A stretch of DNA of 64,000 nt from Litomosoides sigmodontis. Lineage: Eukaryota; Nematoda; Chromadorea; Rhabditida; Onchocercidae. The notes beneath the pieces were generated by a model, which saw only the letters and a program-made list of their open reading frames with translations, searched no databases and was not told where the DNA came from. Positions 1 through 25,100 of this stretch are shown piece by piece. The stretch spans positions 1,389,501-1,453,500 of the forward strand of contig OY718803.1 in NCBI GenBank assembly GCA_963070105.1. Reading direction: 5' to 3'. A program made the position numbers and the translations under genes. Positions within the stretch are counted from its first letter, which is position 1. Every line of letters starts with the position of its first letter.

Positions 1-588
1 GCTTAAGCTTTCAAATCAAATTGATAGTAATAATTAATAACTTTTAATTTTTCTCTTTTTACTACGAAAAATTCAAATTCATATCCATTTTCGATAACTG
101 TTCTGAACTCTGTGATAAAGCCATTATCATTTTCATTATGTAAGCGTTTAGATGAATATTTTAATTTTTCAAACAAAAAACATTTTTAATTATTCAATCA
201 AAAAACACGCCTCACTTTTACGTGTACTTCTCCATTGTTCCATTCGGAAAAGTTTCAAGCATGCAATATTACGACGACAAGAATATTTCATATATGCTAT
301 ATTTAATGTGCTCAAATGTTCATATCTTACGGACAACTTAATTTAACTTACTTATTTCATATTTGTTTACATGTTAATAATTTTGATCAAAAAGATTAAA
401 ATGAAAAAAACATCTACGTGAGCAAATAAATAGAATGCTGCATATTCTTTCTCTCTTTCTGTGAAATAAGCGGTAAAGTCGAAATCTTTGAAGATTGAAA
501 TTCAGTGAACTACTTACTTCATCCCATATTGATTATTTATCAGTATCGTTTTCATTATCATATCATTATTATTATTACTACTATTATC

Positions 589-978
<390 letters not shown>

Positions 979-2069
979 TATTATCATAGCAGTTATCATT
1001 ATTATGGATGACGTAAAAAAAATGTAATTATTGGAATATTTACCAATTCCTACTACATTTTGCAATGCTACGCATAAATTTCATTAACCAATTATCATAA
1101 TATCCATTATTTCGATGCAAAAGAAACGGAAATGTTGCAAAAAGTTTGTTAATGTGAAAAGAACTGTATTAACATATGCTTACAGTTCGCATAAAATTTC
1201 ACTGCCAAAGCATACCATTCTGTAAAAGGAAGAAAATTCACCTTCGATGCATATGTATATATATATATATATATATGTAATGCAATGTAAAGGTAACTTG
1301 TTTACACGTTTACACGTAGAATGCTAAAGTAAAATGAATGAAAGGAGAAAATATTTGAGTGATAAGATTTAAATTTGAGGAAAATTAACCTCTTCATTCA
1401 TTAATCCTACGATCCGATCGATCCATAAACGACCACTAACTAACTGAGGGAAGGGAGTTGGATTTGCTACAATTGGAGGAGAGAAGTGCGCCAATACGGC
1501 AGCTCTCTCTCCCTCTCTGTCCTCTCTCTCTCTCACTCTCTCTCGCTTTCTCTGATATCACTCAATGATTTCAATTTTTCAGCAAATCTTATAGCTAAAT
1601 GCACTAGCATCTATCAGTTAACACTTTTAACTTTGGCATTAGCTGCTTACTTGAAATCGATTTGCTTTCTCTTTTTAAACTATTCCATCCAAAAATTATC
1701 CATTCTTTCTCAACACTATTCTTTCCTTGAAAAATTACAAATTTCATATTTCTAACATATCTCCATAACTTTGTTCCCTTCTCTTCCCCCTCTCTCTCTC
1801 TCTCACTTTCAAACTCTTATCTAATCATTATCTATCTCCTTTTTTCCCTCCTCCTCCCATCTTTCTCTTCCTTTTACTGCAAAAAGTAACATTTTCCTTC
1901 TGATCTATATGTTTTTCTCTGTCTGTCTATGCATGCATTAATTTCTAGTTAACGATATTGATGCCGCCACACCAATTAGCTGAGCGCAAACGATGCACCT
2001 ACTACTCTAGTCATCTCAAACTGTGCACTACTAACATTTGCATGTGCATGTATGTATGTGTATGTGTAT

Positions 2070-2183
<114 letters not shown>

Positions 2184-2423
2184 AATATGTACATACTACA
2201 CTAGCCTATCGCTTTTACTGCTTTTGTCTTTAGTTGTGAACAAGCAAAGAAAAGAACGGTGCGAAAAGCACGTAGCAAAAAGGTTATCGAACTACCTCCA
2301 TTCGTCCATCTATCTAGCCATTTCTCTCTCTCTCTCTCTCCCTCTCTATCCATTCATCCAAATCTACTCCTCTTCCTCTCTCTCTCTCTCTCTCCCTCCC
2401 TCTTATCGGCTATCTTAACTTCA

Positions 2424-2470
2424 CTAGCTAGCTAGCTAGCCAGCCAACTAGCTAGCTAGCTAGCTAGCTG
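2424..2470. repeat. (GCTA)n tetranucleotide repeat
   Basis: Repeated AGCT/GCTA units with a central CCAGCCAA interruption. The unit is nearly self-complementary, so the tract could fold back. Confidence 0.8.
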
Positions 2471-2579
2471 GCATATTACTTACTCTATCATCATCCTCCA
2501 CCACCTCATCACCCTATCGGCATCACTTAACCATCGCCTACCTACCATTATCATCATCACCATCATCATCGTCACCAAC

Positions 2580-2713
2580 CAAGCATTACCACTATCACCT
2601 ACCGCCACCACCATCACCACCACCACCACCGGTATCACCGCTATCACTATCACTATCACAAGCGCTATCAGTAACACTATCACTATCACCATCGCTATCA
2701 CTATCACTATCAA
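2580..2713. repeat. ACC/ATCACT-rich simple-sequence block
   Basis: CACCAC trinucleotides pass into repeated ACTATC hexamers. It opens a Val/Ile-rich minus-strand frame of 79 codons with no protein-like character. Confidence 0.75.
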
Positions 2714-2863
2714 GTTCAAATGATTATCTGTGTGAATTGTTGTTGATATTATTTCGGAAAAATTTTACACACAGTAGTTATGCTTCTTCTCATTTAACAA
2801 CTATACGTTAATTACAATACGTACACGTAAGTGTAAGTTTTTTTCTCTCTCCCATATCCTTTT

Positions 2864-2929
2864 AATTTATGCTTTGAATATTTTCAAACGGTGAAAAATT
2901 TATGCTTTGAATATTTTCAAACGGTGGTG
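2864..2929. repeat. 33-bp tandem duplication
   Basis: The unit beginning AATTTATGCTTTGAATATTT is present twice, head to tail and nearly identical. Confidence 0.85.
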
Positions 2930-3284
2930 AAAAGGAGGAAGAGTGGGAGGAAAGAGGAAATCGAAGCAATTACATTACATTTTACAGCATGTTGTAGTAA
3001 ACTTTTTTTTTCTTCATTTTTCCATTTTAATATGTTGTTTCAAATATCTCAAATAATTTTTCAGTTCCATAAAATTTAGTATCGCTACTACTACTACTAC
3101 TACTACTACTACTGCTACTATTGCTATTGTTTGTTTGCTGTTATCACCGTTATCACTACTATCATTATTATTATTATCACTATCGTTATTGTTTTATAAG
3201 CCGTTGGCATTGTTACTAATCGCTGCTTGATATTTACATATTCAACGCAATTACCTTACGTGCGACAGCAACAACAGTAACGTA

Positions 3285-5012
3285 ATGGCTCAAGGAACTC
3301 CACGTAAATTTGCGGAAAAGATTGCAATAATGGAAAGGAAACAAAATGAAGATCAGGAAGTGTTTACCTCTGTTATGCGTGATGTACGTGCAATTACGAG
3401 TAATTGTACCGCTTCACCACCAGTATGCTCTAGTCCTCAGGCTCTTGCACCACCAATACATTGGAATCGACCGGGTGGTTCATTGCCAAATGTACATGAA
3501 ATGGTGCAACAACAACCGGATGTTCGTAATTGGCCATATTGGCCTGGTTCACTGCAAATGAATCCATCACATCATACACGTGGTACACGTACGCCTGGCA
3601 CCGCACATTATCATCCGTATAAACCATCGAAACAACATGAGCGTTGCATACCACTTGATCAATTTGATTATCGGCATTTACACTGTCAAGCTAATAATCA
3701 TCTTCAACCACCGGATATGTTATGGCCAAAGTTAGTACTTTGTATAATTTGGTAGTAAAGAAGAGAGTATTTAATTAATTAATTGATTCATTTCATCCGT
3801 GGAATGAATCAATTTGTTAATTAATTTAGACGATTTAGACGGTGGCAGTTTTGTTGGTTGTCATTTTTATTAGTCTTATCATGCGTTACTGCTCTTCTGC
3901 TATCGTTTAAATCAATAAGTCAGTTTATCGCGATCTTTTTTTTTTTACGTGAGGCTTACACCAAGCCCTTATTGATCAGAACCTTATTGATTTGATTGAA
4001 TTTATTGATTGGAGGAATATTGGTTAAACAAAATACGTTACTGATCAGAACATTAATTCCCTATCCTAAACTTCTTTATGATAATAATTGAAGTAAACAA
4101 TGATAGACGTGCGCTGTACATATTAGCTGATAAATTATTAACATGTAAAACTTGATAATGAATATTTGGTAAATTATTAAGCTGTTCAACCGGATGATGA
4201 TGATGAGTGGAGTAGTAGTAGTAGTAGCTTGTTAGAATTTGACATCATCTAAAATAGATATTTTATCTTTTCTCACATTATCACTGTTGTCTTATTTCCA
4301 ACTGCACATCACATCATGAACTTTGGTTTGTTTTTGCAGAGCTCGTAGCGATCCGACAATATTTATGAATTTGTATCAACAGCAGGAACGACTGGAAAAT
4401 TTTAACATACAAGATTTAACAGTGCTATCATCAAATCAGTTGTTACCGCTAGAACAATCGTTATCATCATCAATTCATCCAACGACCGCATCCTTCAATG
4501 GTGGTGGTGGTGGTGGCGGTGGTGGCGGTGGTGGTGGTGGTGGTGGTGGTGGTGGTATGCAACATCATCACAAGATTATCCATGATTGCAAAAATATTGC
4601 TGTTGGTTCATTACCTGATATACCAACAACACCAATTGCTGCAATGCAATCTTCTACCTACCAACAACAACAACAACAACAGAAGCAGCAGCGTCAGACA
4701 ATTGCGCACCGGCATAGCGCAAGTTTATGTCATACGTTAGCTACGCCACCATCATCATCTGAATCACAATCAGCGCCAACAAGTCCAGCACAAAGTGTTG
4801 AATTGCCAGTGCCAACATCATGGCCACAACGTAATTACTCAAATAGTCCCGAACCGCGGGAAATTCCAAATATCGTCCTGACGGGTACCGATGGAGAGCT
4901 TGATTGCTTTCAGGACTTTCAGGATTTACACTTGGATGCTAATGAATTACAGCAGTTGCTAAGTAGCGGTGGATCAGTGGATCCTGCAGGTGAAACGCAA
5001 CTTCTTGAATAA
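3285..5012 (+). CDS. crtc-1: CREB-regulated transcription coactivator (CRTC/TORC)
   Basis: Coactivator that binds CREB-type bZIP factors and shuttles in and out of the nucleus under AMPK/calcineurin control. Exon 1 is 3285-3730 and exon 2 is 4340-5012, with a GT-AG intron (donor GTTAGT, acceptor TTTTTGCAG); together they give 372 aa. Residues about 4-30 (TPRKFAEKIAIMERKQNEDQ) are the CREB-binding helix. GGSLPNVHEM and, just after the splice, ARSDPTIFMN match the conserved phospho-regulated segment. HRHSASL near the middle looks like an AMPK/SIK and 14-3-3 site. NIVLTGTDGELDCFQDFQDL is the C-terminal transactivation motif. A poly-Gly run (from about 4500) and a poly-Gln run lie in exon 2. The ATG is the first in frame and fits family length. 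Family assignment is firm; the symbol follows the C. elegans orthologue. Confidence 0.93.
4499..4557 (+). repeat. (GGT)n coding microsatellite, poly-Gly in CRTC
   Basis: Nearly pure GGT/GGC codons encode about 20 glycines in exon 2 of the CRTC gene. Length is likely to vary between individuals. Confidence 0.9.
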
Positions 5013-8000
5013 TTTTATTCTAAATTGTTCTTTTCGTGATCTCTTGCTTATTCGACCGCATTGATGCTTCTTTAAATGAAGGAAAACTGAGCATAGCTTC
5101 TTCTTCTTTTTGGAAAAATTAAGATTTTTTAATCAAATTCAACTTCTTTGTCCAAAAAAAATCACTTATTCGTTTTAGTTCTTACGCAGTTAGCTAATTA
5201 AAATTTAAACGGCTAAAGACATGATTCTCATCTTTCAATTTTTCACTTTTTACATTTTTTTCCTGTTCTGGAAGAAGTTCCTGCAAATTGCAAACGGCAC
5301 TACTTTTTTCTCTTTGTTGGCAATAATGAGTAGAACTGATAGGCAGATATGTGGAATGGGAGCGGCAATGGCTTTTGATTACTAGCAACTATTAAAATTG
5401 AATAAGCTATCTTTGTATCATTTTTTTTGAATGAAATATTGTTTAGTAAAATTTTTATATTAAATTAGCAGTATAATAATAATAATGTCGTATAAATTGA
5501 TTCCATTTGTTGTTCCTTTTTTTTTCCCCATCATTTAACTAAATTCTTTCAGAAAGTTTGCTTTTTTTTCCTTCTGTCTCAAATTCTTCGAAATTTTTAC
5601 AATAAAAATGTTTGTAATTTAATTAATAGTGTAAATTATTTCAGATGTTTTAATTGTTCCAACTTAATTTGTATGATGAATTTCTCCACTTCAACGTAAT
5701 TTCAATATTTCAGATGAACGAAAACGAAACACATCTGTGTGTGTGTGTGTTTTTTAGGGAGCAAAATATGTTTTATTGTTGAAATGAAGAATTAAGAAAG
5801 ATGGCTGAAGTTAAGTAAGCAAATAAATTATATTCATAATTTAATAAATGACTGAATTGCTGGATAACTGTACAAGCAAATAATTAACTGTATAAGTGCT
5901 GTATTATTTGCAATATTAAGCTATTATAAAAAGTTTTCAGATTAATTTTGAAATTTCACTATCGTTTAAATGACTGTTAGAGCTTCCAAAACACTTTTGT
6001 GATAATAATCATGTTGAAAATGAAGGAGAGTGATAATATAGAAAAAAGTAACAATTGATAAAGGTCTCGCGATTATATATTTCAATTGAGTATTTTAATT
6101 TTCTAAATAAGCAAATTTATATTTAAGACATTGTTGTTCATCTGTTTCAATTGCTAAAAATGGAATATTTAATAATTGATAATAAGTTTTTGCAATAAAT
6201 AATCAGCTTTTTTCATTTTAAAAATTATTGAACATTTCAATGTTTGTTTTTTGATGTTATTATTTTATATGTAAATTTTTGTCATTTTATTTCTCATCGA
6301 TAATTTCATTTATCAGTTTAACATTCAAATACTTAATTGTTTGTCTGAAAAAAAAGGAACGATAAAAAAAGTCGTTAATTTCGCTGTTTGCTCAAATACA
6401 TTTCTTTTAGTTTTGTTTTTGTAATTAATTATATTTCCGTGCGTGGGTGGGTGCATGCTTGCGTCTCTGTGTGTGTGTGTATTTTTTAGAATTTGTCAAG
6501 AGAAAAAAAAACGCAGGATTTTTTTTTAATGTAAAAATGCAAGAAAAATGTAAGGGATGATTTTTGATTACAGTCTTTCATGAAAATGAATTGTAAAGAT
6601 GTAGTGATTTGAACATATATATACATATACATATATATACATATAAATGTATGATCAGTGTTTTTTATTTCTTTTTTTGTCATTTTAATATGTATGCTTA
6701 ATTTGTAAGTAATATTTGAATGGTATCAGTAAAATTTCCACCTGCTTTCCTTTCTTCAAATTAAATTATTTCAGAATTTCCTATCACATTTTGTGATACG
6801 ATGGATAAATTCAAATAATGTATTCATCGTACGATGAATGGGTGTTTTATTGGTTCGATGATTAAAGAGGGTTTTTTTTTTCGTTTAAAAAAGCACTTTC
6901 CACTTAGCAAATATCAATTTATTACTTTTGGTAAGCATGTGCTTTATAAATGGAAATATTCGATTCGTAAAAATTTTTTCGTATTTGAAATTAACATTTC
7001 ATACTTTTATCATATCTTCGATGTTTAATTGCAATAGTAGAATTTATCAAATAATTTTTATAAAAGAAACCAGAAAAACAACAACAAGAAAAACAACAAC
7101 AGCAATAAAACACCAATTCATTAAAGTTTAGAAGCATTAAAAAAGGTATAGCACTAAATAACCAATTAATAAATTAATTACCTTCATTTTCACTGAAATT
7201 ATAAATTTACGTATTTCACTGAAACTATAAATTCCCCGCTGAATATTTCTTCTGAAAACAAAAAAAGAAAAAAGGAAATGAAAGAAAACACTTTCATTGC
7301 AGAAAAACGAATGAAATGGTGTTGTTAGCAGATAATTTTCATGACATAAAATTTCCCGTACTTAAAATTTATTTCCAATTTCGGATGATTGCTTACATTT
7401 TAGCTATCCATCATCCTCGTCATTTTCTCTTCTCTTCACTCTTCGAAAATTCCAATACTCTTTCGTTTCAAGAAAAGTTTTTCACTCTCACCCTCACTCT
7501 TACATTTTATCTTTTTCTTTAAACGTGAAGAAAAGGGGAGGAAAATAGTAAACAATTTAAATTTCATGTTTTTTTTTATTCCATGCAAAAACTACTGAAA
7601 GTGCAGCAGTTTTGTGGGAAAAATTGCAAGTGTTGTAGACGATGAATGTCAATAAATTTGCAAGAAGTTTCATGCTAAACTTCTAAAATTAATAAATTAG
7701 CAGTATTTGATAAATAGTACTTCATGATATTATTTCCTAGTATGCAAGTGTGTAATTAGCATATTACTATGACACGCAACGAAATATAGAGTGCATTTAT
7801 TCAACATAAATAAAACTAACGACTAAACAACAATTTAACCAATTCTTTGTCATCTAAAACTTTCTAATTTTAGAAACATTTAATTAAGCCATTAATTCGA
7901 AATCTCCTATCACCTGTTATGCTCAATTTCAAGAAAATGATATTATTAGGACAAAGTAAGTGTATATTGAAGAGAAATAAAAAGCGATCTTTCATGAAAA

Positions 8001-8700
8001 CATCAATCAGCAGTACGACCTTGCCCCTCATCATCTCAATTATGCATGCTTGAATTTAAACTTAAAAATAATTTATTTATGCATTTAAATTTGTACATTA
8101 AATTTATATATGTGAATTGAACTATATTTTGAAAAGGAATTTCATTTAACAGTGAAAAAGAAATCTATAAGATACAAATATTACATTTATCATTTGAGAA
8201 AAAAAATTTCAAAAATCTCTCCAATTAACCAATGAATGCAAGTGCTACATGCTAAAATGTTAATTGTCATAATTTCAAAAAAAAAAAATTTTTTTTTGAT
8301 AACAAAACATCCCATCACTCATTAGTCATACTATATAAGCAATAATTCAAATATACGGATATGATTGCAATTTGTGTAGGCAGAAGAAGTATGATTGCGC
8401 AGAAATATAATAATGCATGTGATAGAAAGGTGTCAAATTTGACTATGAATTACCTTTCTCATTGGTACATAAGCTTATGAATCAAAATTGTTGAAGGCAA
8501 TGAAATGTGTGTACATGTCCAATAACGTAGAATTTCACTTTTAGCCCTTCAAATTTGCATAAATTACTATATTGCAAAATAAGAGAGTGTGAAGGAAAAA
8601 GTTCGTACAGAAACGTTGTTATGATGCTGCAACACTCATCAATGCTCTTAACGGAGCACTTTTTTTGAAAAATTGACAAACTTCGGACAGGACGTTGTAA
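5013..8700. other. Intergenic, AT-rich, no gene seen
   Basis: This follows the CRTC stop. It holds poly-T/poly-A tracts, short GT runs near 5738 and 6467, and a perfect A/T palindrome near 8277-8299. Open frames of 60-80 codons are AT-rich and lack splice-site support or recognisable motifs. It probably contains the CRTC 3' UTR. Confidence 0.6.
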
Positions 8701-10273
8701 ATGAGCGCTGAGAATTCCCGCCAATTCCGGTCCTCTGTGTATAGGCTGGCGTAAGGTTGGGGCAAGAAGTTGTCACGTAGGTCCGTTCACGTTGAAGTTG
8801 AATTTGACAAGCGAAATTTTCATTTTAATCTGCGAATTTCTGCACAAGATTTAATCGTTTCATTAGGAGAAAAATATGGAAGGAAGCTCCTTTACATTAC
8901 TGGAATTTTTGGCTTACCAATTAATACTCCCTCTTTCTCCTTCTTATCCTCTCTCTCGCTCTCCCTCTCTCTCTCTCTCTCATTGCTACCCACAGTCTGT
9001 TAGATGGCAGGAACGAAGCAAATTTTTCAAACCCTAAAAGACTTAAGCTTTAACTGTTGACGTATAATAATACATGTATGGTACATTTAAAGTTAATATT
9101 TCAGTACATTTTAAGTGGTACATTGTTTTAGTAAATTTTAAGTTAGTATTTTAGCGACCTTAATGAATGATCCTAATTAGATATTTGCAGCCATGTACAG
9201 TGTGCTAGATTGTTAAGGTTAATAGACCTAAACATTCCCTCATTAATTTAAGGTGATATTTCGGTGAATTCGTAGCGGTATTTGCGATATGTCGAGAAGA
9301 AGTGTTTCTGATTAAATTGCTCCATAAAGCACTCGCTGATCAGGTTCTTCTTAGTTGAATCAATCAGCACACATCATTGTCTTCTCAGTTTATTGCATAA
9401 TACATAAAATACATCTGAGGTTGTTTACTCATTGATCATCATTTCAATGCTCATCTCAAATTTACTTGGGTAAAATATTGGGGAAAGAATTTAATACACT
9501 GTATATATACACATCTCGTATTATGCACGCTATTAAACTCTTCTCATATTTGTATTAAAAAAAAAATGAATGAGAATTATGACTGATTTTCGGTATGATA
9601 ATAGTTGGATACGATTTTAAGAGTTATGAAAGGTGCTATGTAGCTTAAGTGTTTGTTGCTGGTCTTTCTTGAGTAGAATTGAGTTTTAGTATATTATGCT
9701 CATCTTTTTTCCGCTGCATTGAACACTCTCTCTGTTAACTCTTCTCATCTCATTCAGCTGCACCTTAATTCAAAGGGCAGTTATTTTATTCGTTTCGTTT
9801 TATTTGATAGTGAGTTTGCTAACTTCATCCAACATAGCTTTTTTGCCACTCTTCCGTATACCGAAATCATGCAGAGGTACTTTATTTTGCGTTTAAAATA
9901 TTATCTGTCCGTATTATCTATCACTTACGATGAATGTAATAATCAATGAGCAGTGATTGCATTTATTTTTCTGCCGTTTCAGCACACAAAAACTTGGTTG
10001 TGCCAATATTTATGATCATCTAGCATAATTTTTGCTCCCATCACCAGCGATTCCAATTTCCAAAAACTTTTAATCTAAATTAATTTCATCCATGCAATTG
10101 TAAGCTCATATTAACTGGATGCAAGATAGGAATACTGAAATAATGTGTTATTAAACATGCAAACAGCCAATGTTATGTGCATTATTACATGTATTGGGTA
10201 TTTATATTTTACACTTACTTCCATCAGTATTACTCTGATGGTACAATAGTTTTGTAATTGATGCTATTGTCAG
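8701..10273 (+). other. Putative 5' region of the TICRR gene, unresolved
   Basis: The Treslin-like gene downstream must have more 5' sequence than I could place. A short ATG frame at 8701-8750 (MSAENSRQFRSSVYRLA) ends in a good donor (GTAAGG) and could be a first exon, but its phase does not join directly to the exon at 10274. A second open stretch at about 8770-8930 ends in a CT microsatellite. I could not decide which is coding. Confidence 0.3.
8715..8724 (+). promoter_or_regulatory. E2F-like site TTCCCGCCAA
   Basis: The ten bases match 10 of 12 positions of the classical E2F consensus and stand out in an AT-rich region. They lie about 1.5 kb upstream of the first placed exon of a replication-initiation gene, a class commonly under E2F control. 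Function is inferred only. Confidence 0.3.
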
Positions 10274-21180
<10,907 letters not shown>

Positions 21181-21855
21181 GACTGAAAAAGGGAGAAAAA
21201 TCAGCATAGGTGTGGTAATAAAAGCGAAAACAAAAAGAGAGTTTGGAAAAGGAAAGGAAAGGGAAGAGCATTCTTCAAGGGCTAAGAATTTGTTGCTAGA
21301 GGGAAAAAAGATCGAAATTCAAGAAACGAAAATAAAAGACAAAGAAAAGTCAAAGAGTTTAGAAGTCAAAAGTAGAGGTGCGTCAGTTGCGAAGAGTAAA
21401 GAAAAAGCAAAAATTCCGGAAGTGATTAGTGAGCGGAGGGAGAAAAGCAGTGGGATTTTTGGGGACGAGACTGACACAATTATCGACAAGGTGGAATATA
21501 ACAATTTCAAGAAAGAACTGGACTTCGAAACGTTACCATCAACCAATGATTTCAACCGATTCATGTCATTGGATTACTTGAGTGGTTTGAATTTGAAATT
21601 GTGAATATGATAAATAGTATCTGATGAGCAGATGTACAGCTGATGGTTGTGCTGTTAGAGATGGTTGCGAGACCAACTTTTACGAAACTCCTGCGATTAA
21701 TTCGTAATCTTGTTGCACTGATGAAAGTCTGTTTTTGTTGTTAATTCAAATTTCTTTTTCGTAAGTTATTTACATCTTCAGATCCTGAAGATATATCGAA
21801 GGAATTACGGCATTTTCGTACACTTCCTTTAATACCCGTTTGGGAATTGCCATAG
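21181..21855 (+). CDS. Hypothetical Lys/Glu-rich protein, partial
   Basis: I do not recognise this. Exon A is about 21181-21584 and exon B 21782-21855, joined in phase 1 (donor G|GTTTGA, acceptor ATCTTCAG), giving the junction FMSLDYLS-D-PEDISKELRHF and ending in LPLIPVWELP then a stop. Exon A is rich in Lys and Glu (GKEREEHSSRAKNLL, KDKEKSKSLEVKSR) and turns acidic toward its end (IFGDETDTIIDKVEYNNF), as in a disordered nuclear protein. The start is not found, and upstream exons may lie at about 19850-20850. It sits between the TICRR stop and PIGO on the same strand. It could instead be a decayed gene. Confidence 0.35.
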
Positions 21856-22101
21856 TCAATCTCGACCAATGAATGGCAGAATCGTAAGTGAAATTTCAAG
21901 ACATCGTAATCAAAGTTAGCTATTATGTTTCATCGTATTGCATAAATGATACTAATTTAACGGTTAGTGGAAGAAGATTCGAAAAGCTTCCAGGAAGCCA
22001 TATGTACCGCTTCACATAAAAAGTTCCATTTTATGTCTCCTGTTTGTGGACTGTTTAGAAATTCTCATCCCTAAATTCAGGAGGTCTATGTGATTTTCCA
22101 G

Positions 22102-25100
22102 GCTCATTTGATCAATATTGCGTTTATTGGTATTTCCTTCTTCATATCATTATTGCTATTTCAACGCGGTTTCTTACTCAAGCGAGTTGAACTCACATCA
22201 CGCAGTTCATGTTCGGATGTTGCTTCACGTAACGCTTGTTGGTTTCCAGCTCAGTATCAACGGATTATTATTGTTCTGATTGATGCTTTACGATACGATT
22301 TTGTTGCACCACCTCAACCACAGTTTAACAGTAGCAATAAGGCATATTCCGGTCATTTTTCGACCATTACTCGTTTACTCAATGATCGTAGAGGTAAGTA
22401 AATGTTGTTCAATTTGTGCATTTGCTCGTCATCCCCTAATTTTTGAGTTATATTGAAAGTAATATTAAAAATTTTCAGAACATAGCAGTTTTGAATAAGA
22501 AGTATGAGCAATTATTAGATACCATTGCTAATGAGGAAAAGTATAGTTGAAGTCCATTCAGCGTTAATTTTATGATAATGAAAGTTACAAAGTTCATGCA
22601 TGATAAAACCATGCTACCTTTAATGTATTTAACTCCTGTGCCGTTACAAAAAGTTGCAAGTAGTATAAATAAATGAACTTAGTTAAAAATATTATCTTTT
22701 AGAAGCACTAGTCGTTGAAATTTGTTGCTGAATGAATTATAAATTTCCTTGCAATCGAGTTTCAGAGTCAGCAGTTTTGATGCATTTCCGTGCCGATGCT
22801 CCAACTACTACGATGCAGCGTTTGAAAGCGCTAACGACTGGTTCGCTTCCCACTTTTATTGATGTTGGTTCAAATTTCGCAGGTACCGCAATACTGGAAG
22901 ACAATTGGATTGATGAAATTCTTGCAACAAATCGAAGTATCGTTCTGCTTGGGGACGATACGTGGCAAGTTGTTCACAGCAACGAATGTAGCGAATAGAA
23001 AATAGGCTGTCATTTCTTGGTTGCAAAATTTATTGTAATGTATTGCTAAATTATGATAAAATGCTTCGATTATGAGTAGAGTTGAATGTGAGAGTTCAAG
23101 ATTTAAGAATAGTTTTCTCGTTTTTAATTGCACAATTATTTTAAATACCATTGTTGCGTTCATGTCAACACAATTACAGTGTTTAAATCATGACGTATTT
23201 CGCTTATGACAATGTGATTCTACAATCTCCTACTTTTTTCAGGATTTCGCTTTATCCAGAACAGTTCAAACGTAGATATCATTTGCCATCCTTCGATATA
23301 AATGATCTTCATACTGTCGATCAGATGATTTTAGGCAAATTTTACCAGAGGATTAAATTTTTTCAGTGAACGACCTGCATTGTATGTTACTGTCTTATTA
23401 CATTGTTAAATAGATATGTATTCTAGATAATCTTTTCGATGAGCTAAAAAAATCGGATTGGACTGTGCTGATAGCACATTTCCTTGGAGTTGATCATTGT
23501 GGCCATAAATATGGTCCGAATCATCCTGAAATGCCCAAAAAATTGAAAGAAATGAACAAAATTTTGGCCGAAGTGGTCGATGTTCTGGATAATGATACTT
23601 TGCTGTTGGTAATGGGTGATCATGGAATGACTGAGAATGGTGATCATGGCGGCGATGAACCACTGGAGACTGATGCTGCTTTATTTATGTTTGCCAAAAA
23701 CAAACTAGTCTTCGCGGAACCTCCCGAATCAGTTTCACAGGTTTATAACATTAGTTTGGCTCATTTTTGTTGGATAGAAATTTCTATACACTTAATCTCA
23801 CAACATGATTGATAGAATTTGCTGAGCTAATAAGCCTAGCTAAAGACTTGTATTATTTAGCAATTGCAAAGTAATATGCCTAAGTCGTAGAATGATTTTC
23901 ATGAAGCAGCGATTTTGTGCCGTAGTTTTTGGTCTTTTGAATGTCTTTAAAATAAATGTTCAACAGACGATAAATACCGATTTGTTTGTCAAAAATTCTT
24001 TAGAATTTAATTTTTTCAGCGATTTTGTAATTTTCGTAAATTATAGAGAATTTTTGACGAATCAGTCGATATTTATTCCTGTTAAACAGTTATTTTATTC
24101 CATCTGCATTTTAGAATAATCGAAGTTGCAAACTGAATTAGATTGATGCAATATTTCTTCCAGGTTGACATTGTACCAACCATAAGTCTGCTCCTTGATT
24201 CGCCGATTCCTTATTCTAATATCGGAACACTGATTGATTTCACTATAGTACCGAAATACCGGGCCTTAGCTATAAGCAGTAATGCGGAGCAGATGATGCG
24301 TTATGGGCGAACTGTTGTTGCAGAAACTCAACTACCGGAGTTAGATTCATTAATACGAAGTTTCGAAAATAATGGGAATGTAGAAAATTCTGTTGACTAC
24401 ATGAGACGTTTGCAAGAACTTTTACGTGCGTCATGGACTGAATTCAACAGTAATTTCATGCGGATTGGTTTTCTATCGTTACTTGATACCATGTTATCAG
24501 TTTACGACTCTCTGTATACGAAAAAGTAAGCTCAATTATGAAATTTTGAGTTTTTTATCAAAAAATCTTTTGTAAAATCTAACTTCTGTCATTTATAAAG
24601 TGCGTCATGTCTTTTTCAGAAGACGTCGTTCTTTTATCCATTCACGCAATAAATAATGAAATCCGATTGTTTTGTTTCTTACTTAGCACGTAGTTAGACA
24701 TGGCATAACCATCAAAATAAGTTGTATGAATTTATTTTACTTGTATTTTTTTCAGCATATTGTTTGCTTCTTTGGTTTTCCGGTCCGGCCTATTTTTTAT
24801 TGAAATTTCTGTTTTTTTAATTGGAGATGATGAATACTATATGGCGATCTTGGATTTTTTGTTATCCTTCTCATTGATTATTCGACTTGTGCAAACAGCT
24901 AGGACGTTATTTTCTTTCACATCAACAGTATGGAAAATTGCTGTCTTCTGTATAGCTGTTGCACATGCGTCATCTTTTCTTTCCAACAGTTATATCGTTT
25001 TTGAATCATCCGTAATACGTTTCCTGACACAAACTTTGGTTGTTATTGCATTTTGCGAGTCATTTTCAAATAGGTATTCGGTTTTTAAAAAATTTATATC

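Noticed and set aside
8770..9003. 77-codon plus frame (SVHVEVEFDKRNF...)
   Set aside because: No ATG, it runs into a CT microsatellite, and it cannot be joined in phase to TICRR. Kept only as a note on the unresolved 5' region.
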